DNA of 64,000 nucleotides from assembly GCF_014640975.1 (NCBI RefSeq), contig NZ_BMHO01000001.1, forward strand, positions 2,428,166 to 2,492,165, in the 5' to 3' direction. Within the stretch, counting starts at the first letter, position 1. Each line of letters opens with the position of its first letter. A model generated the notes under the pieces. That model saw only the letters and a list, made by a program, of their open reading frames with translations. It did no database searches and was not told the origin of the DNA. This stretch comes from Microbacterium faecale (GTDB lineage Bacteria; Actinomycetota; Actinomycetes; Actinomycetales; Microbacteriaceae). The position numbers and the translations under genes were made by a program. This document shows, piece after piece, positions 63,385-64,000 of this stretch.

Positions 63385-63412
63385 ATGAGGAAGGCGTCGC
63401 AGGCAGAGTCCA

Positions 63413-63901
63413 CTAGGTCGACGACCCCCCGGGCGACACATCGGCCTCACCCTCATCGCCGAGTCGGGGCATGATTTCAGCGAACTGCCTCCGCTGGGCC
63501 GGCGTAAGCGGTGCGAGCAACTCCTCTTGGATACTGTCGAGCACCTCGTCAAGCTTGCGCAGCGTCGCCGATCCCGAGTCGGTGATCGCAACGATCTTGC
63601 GACGCCGATGGTTCGGGTCAACGTCACGCACGACGAAGTCACGCGATTCCAGGTCGACGAGGGCTGCGGTCACATCGCTTCGGTCGATGCCCGTATCCCG
63701 GCCCAGGTCAGCTTGACTAACCGGACCCCACTGCTCAAGCGAGGCGAGTAGACGGTAGTGGTAGCCGCGCAATCCGTCCCCATGAGCCGCGAACCCGGTC
63801 GTCAGGAGTACCGAGGACCGAGCTACGGCTCTCCCCAACAGCCACGTGGGGCGGTCTTTGAGTCGGTCCGGCGTGCGAGCCGGCGTGGAGTGCTTACGCA
63901 T
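63413..63901 (-). CDS. MarR family transcriptional regulator
   Basis: A 162-aa winged-helix regulator. The HTH is GPVSQADLGRDTGIDRSDVTAALVDLESRDFV, followed by the wing DPNHRRRKIVAITDSG. TACGCT lies 5 nt before the ATG. A 41-bp double palindrome at 63922-63962 lies immediately upstream, shared with a rightward gene that starts at 63989. Confidence 0.93.
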   Translation of the reverse strand: MRKHSTPARTPDRLKDRPTWLLGRAVARSSVLLTTGFAAHGDGLRGYHYRLLASLEQWGPVSQADLGRDTGIDRSDVTAALVDLESRDFVVRDVDPNHRRRKIVAITDSGSATLRKLDEVLDSIQEELLAPLTPAQRRQFAEIMPRLGDEGEADVSPGGSST

Positions 63902-63921
63902 ACTTCAGCGTACTGCCAACT

Positions 63922-63962
63922 TGTTGGTGCGACCAACATCAGCTATGTTGGTCGCACCAACA
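63922..63962. promoter_or_regulatory. MarR operator, 17-bp perfect inverted repeat
   Basis: TGTTGGTGCGACCAACA (63922-63938) and TGTTGGTCGCACCAACA (63946-63962) are exact reverse complements around 7 nt. Each arm is itself nearly palindromic. The rightward promoter (TTGTTG, 17 nt, TATGTT) lies inside it, so MarR should control that gene. Confidence 0.8.
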
Positions 63963-63988
63963 CTGAACCATCGACTGAGGGCCATGTA

Positions 63989-64000
63989 ATGACAAACACA
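63989..64000 (+). CDS. Start of a rightward gene cut by the window edge
   Basis: ATG ACA AAC ACA follows GAGG (about 10 nt upstream) and the MarR-controlled promoter. Only four codons are visible, so the product is unknown. By analogy with the other pairs here it may be an enzyme repressed by the MarR protein. Confidence 0.35.

Overview
The window is high-GC DNA from an actinobacterium, most likely Microbacteriaceae (Microbacterium-like). The evidence is the four-S1-domain rpsA, a tmRNA whose tag reads ANSKRTDFSLAA, the HisN-type histidinol phosphatase, and many genes whose start codon lies 5-7 nt after a TAnnnT -10 box, as expected for leaderless mRNAs. Family assignments come from reading translated sequence; no database search was run.

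Positions 1-31,400 are mostly core genome. From the left: a phosphonate-type ABC transporter (phnD-phnC-phnE, minus strand, phnE running off the edge); rpsA; a DUF4190 membrane protein; a DksA-like zinc finger; the branched-chain amino acid operon ilvD-ilvB-ilvN-ilvC; trehalose synthesis (otsA-otsB); and an L-arabinose/arabinoside locus (araB-araD-araA, then a GH51 arabinofuranosidase, an alditol oxidase and a LacI regulator, with a second LacI beside araB). Two different LacI-type operators are visible, one before araB and one before the arabinofuranosidase. Next come tRNA-Lys(CTT), hisN overlapping a lipoprotein gene, tmRNA, a multicopper oxidase with a membrane partner, a NarL-type two-component system, an acetyltransferase, DUF2200, and an azlC-azlD exporter.

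Positions 31,400-46,600 hold small, mostly single-gene units: GrpB, FMN reductase, DUF488, DUF2945, a MerR/hydrolase divergon with a classical 19-bp-spacer promoter, an Rrf2/NmrA divergon, a double-MerR regulator, a CocE/NonD hydrolase, an AraC-GyrI regulator, and several gene remnants (VOC, methyltransferase, membrane-protein tail).

From about 46,650 to 63,400 the layout changes. Short genes in both orientations (DUF2867, GNAT, P-loop kinase, methyltransferase, DNA-alkylation repair, hemerythrin, HxlR/DHFR-like, VOC, quinone oxidoreductase/GlxA, PhzF, quinone reductase/TetR, SDR/XRE, MarR) are separated by twelve copies of one approximately 40-45 nt structured repeat. All copies are in the same orientation and all lie at gene boundaries. 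One gene-plus-repeat unit, the DUF2867 unit, is present twice. This cassette-like array is the most unusual feature of the window. It resembles an integron cassette array in layout, but the repeat does not show canonical attC boxes and no integrase gene is in view. A transposase remnant sits inside the array. The right end carries a MarR regulator and a 41-bp double palindrome facing a gene cut off by the window edge.
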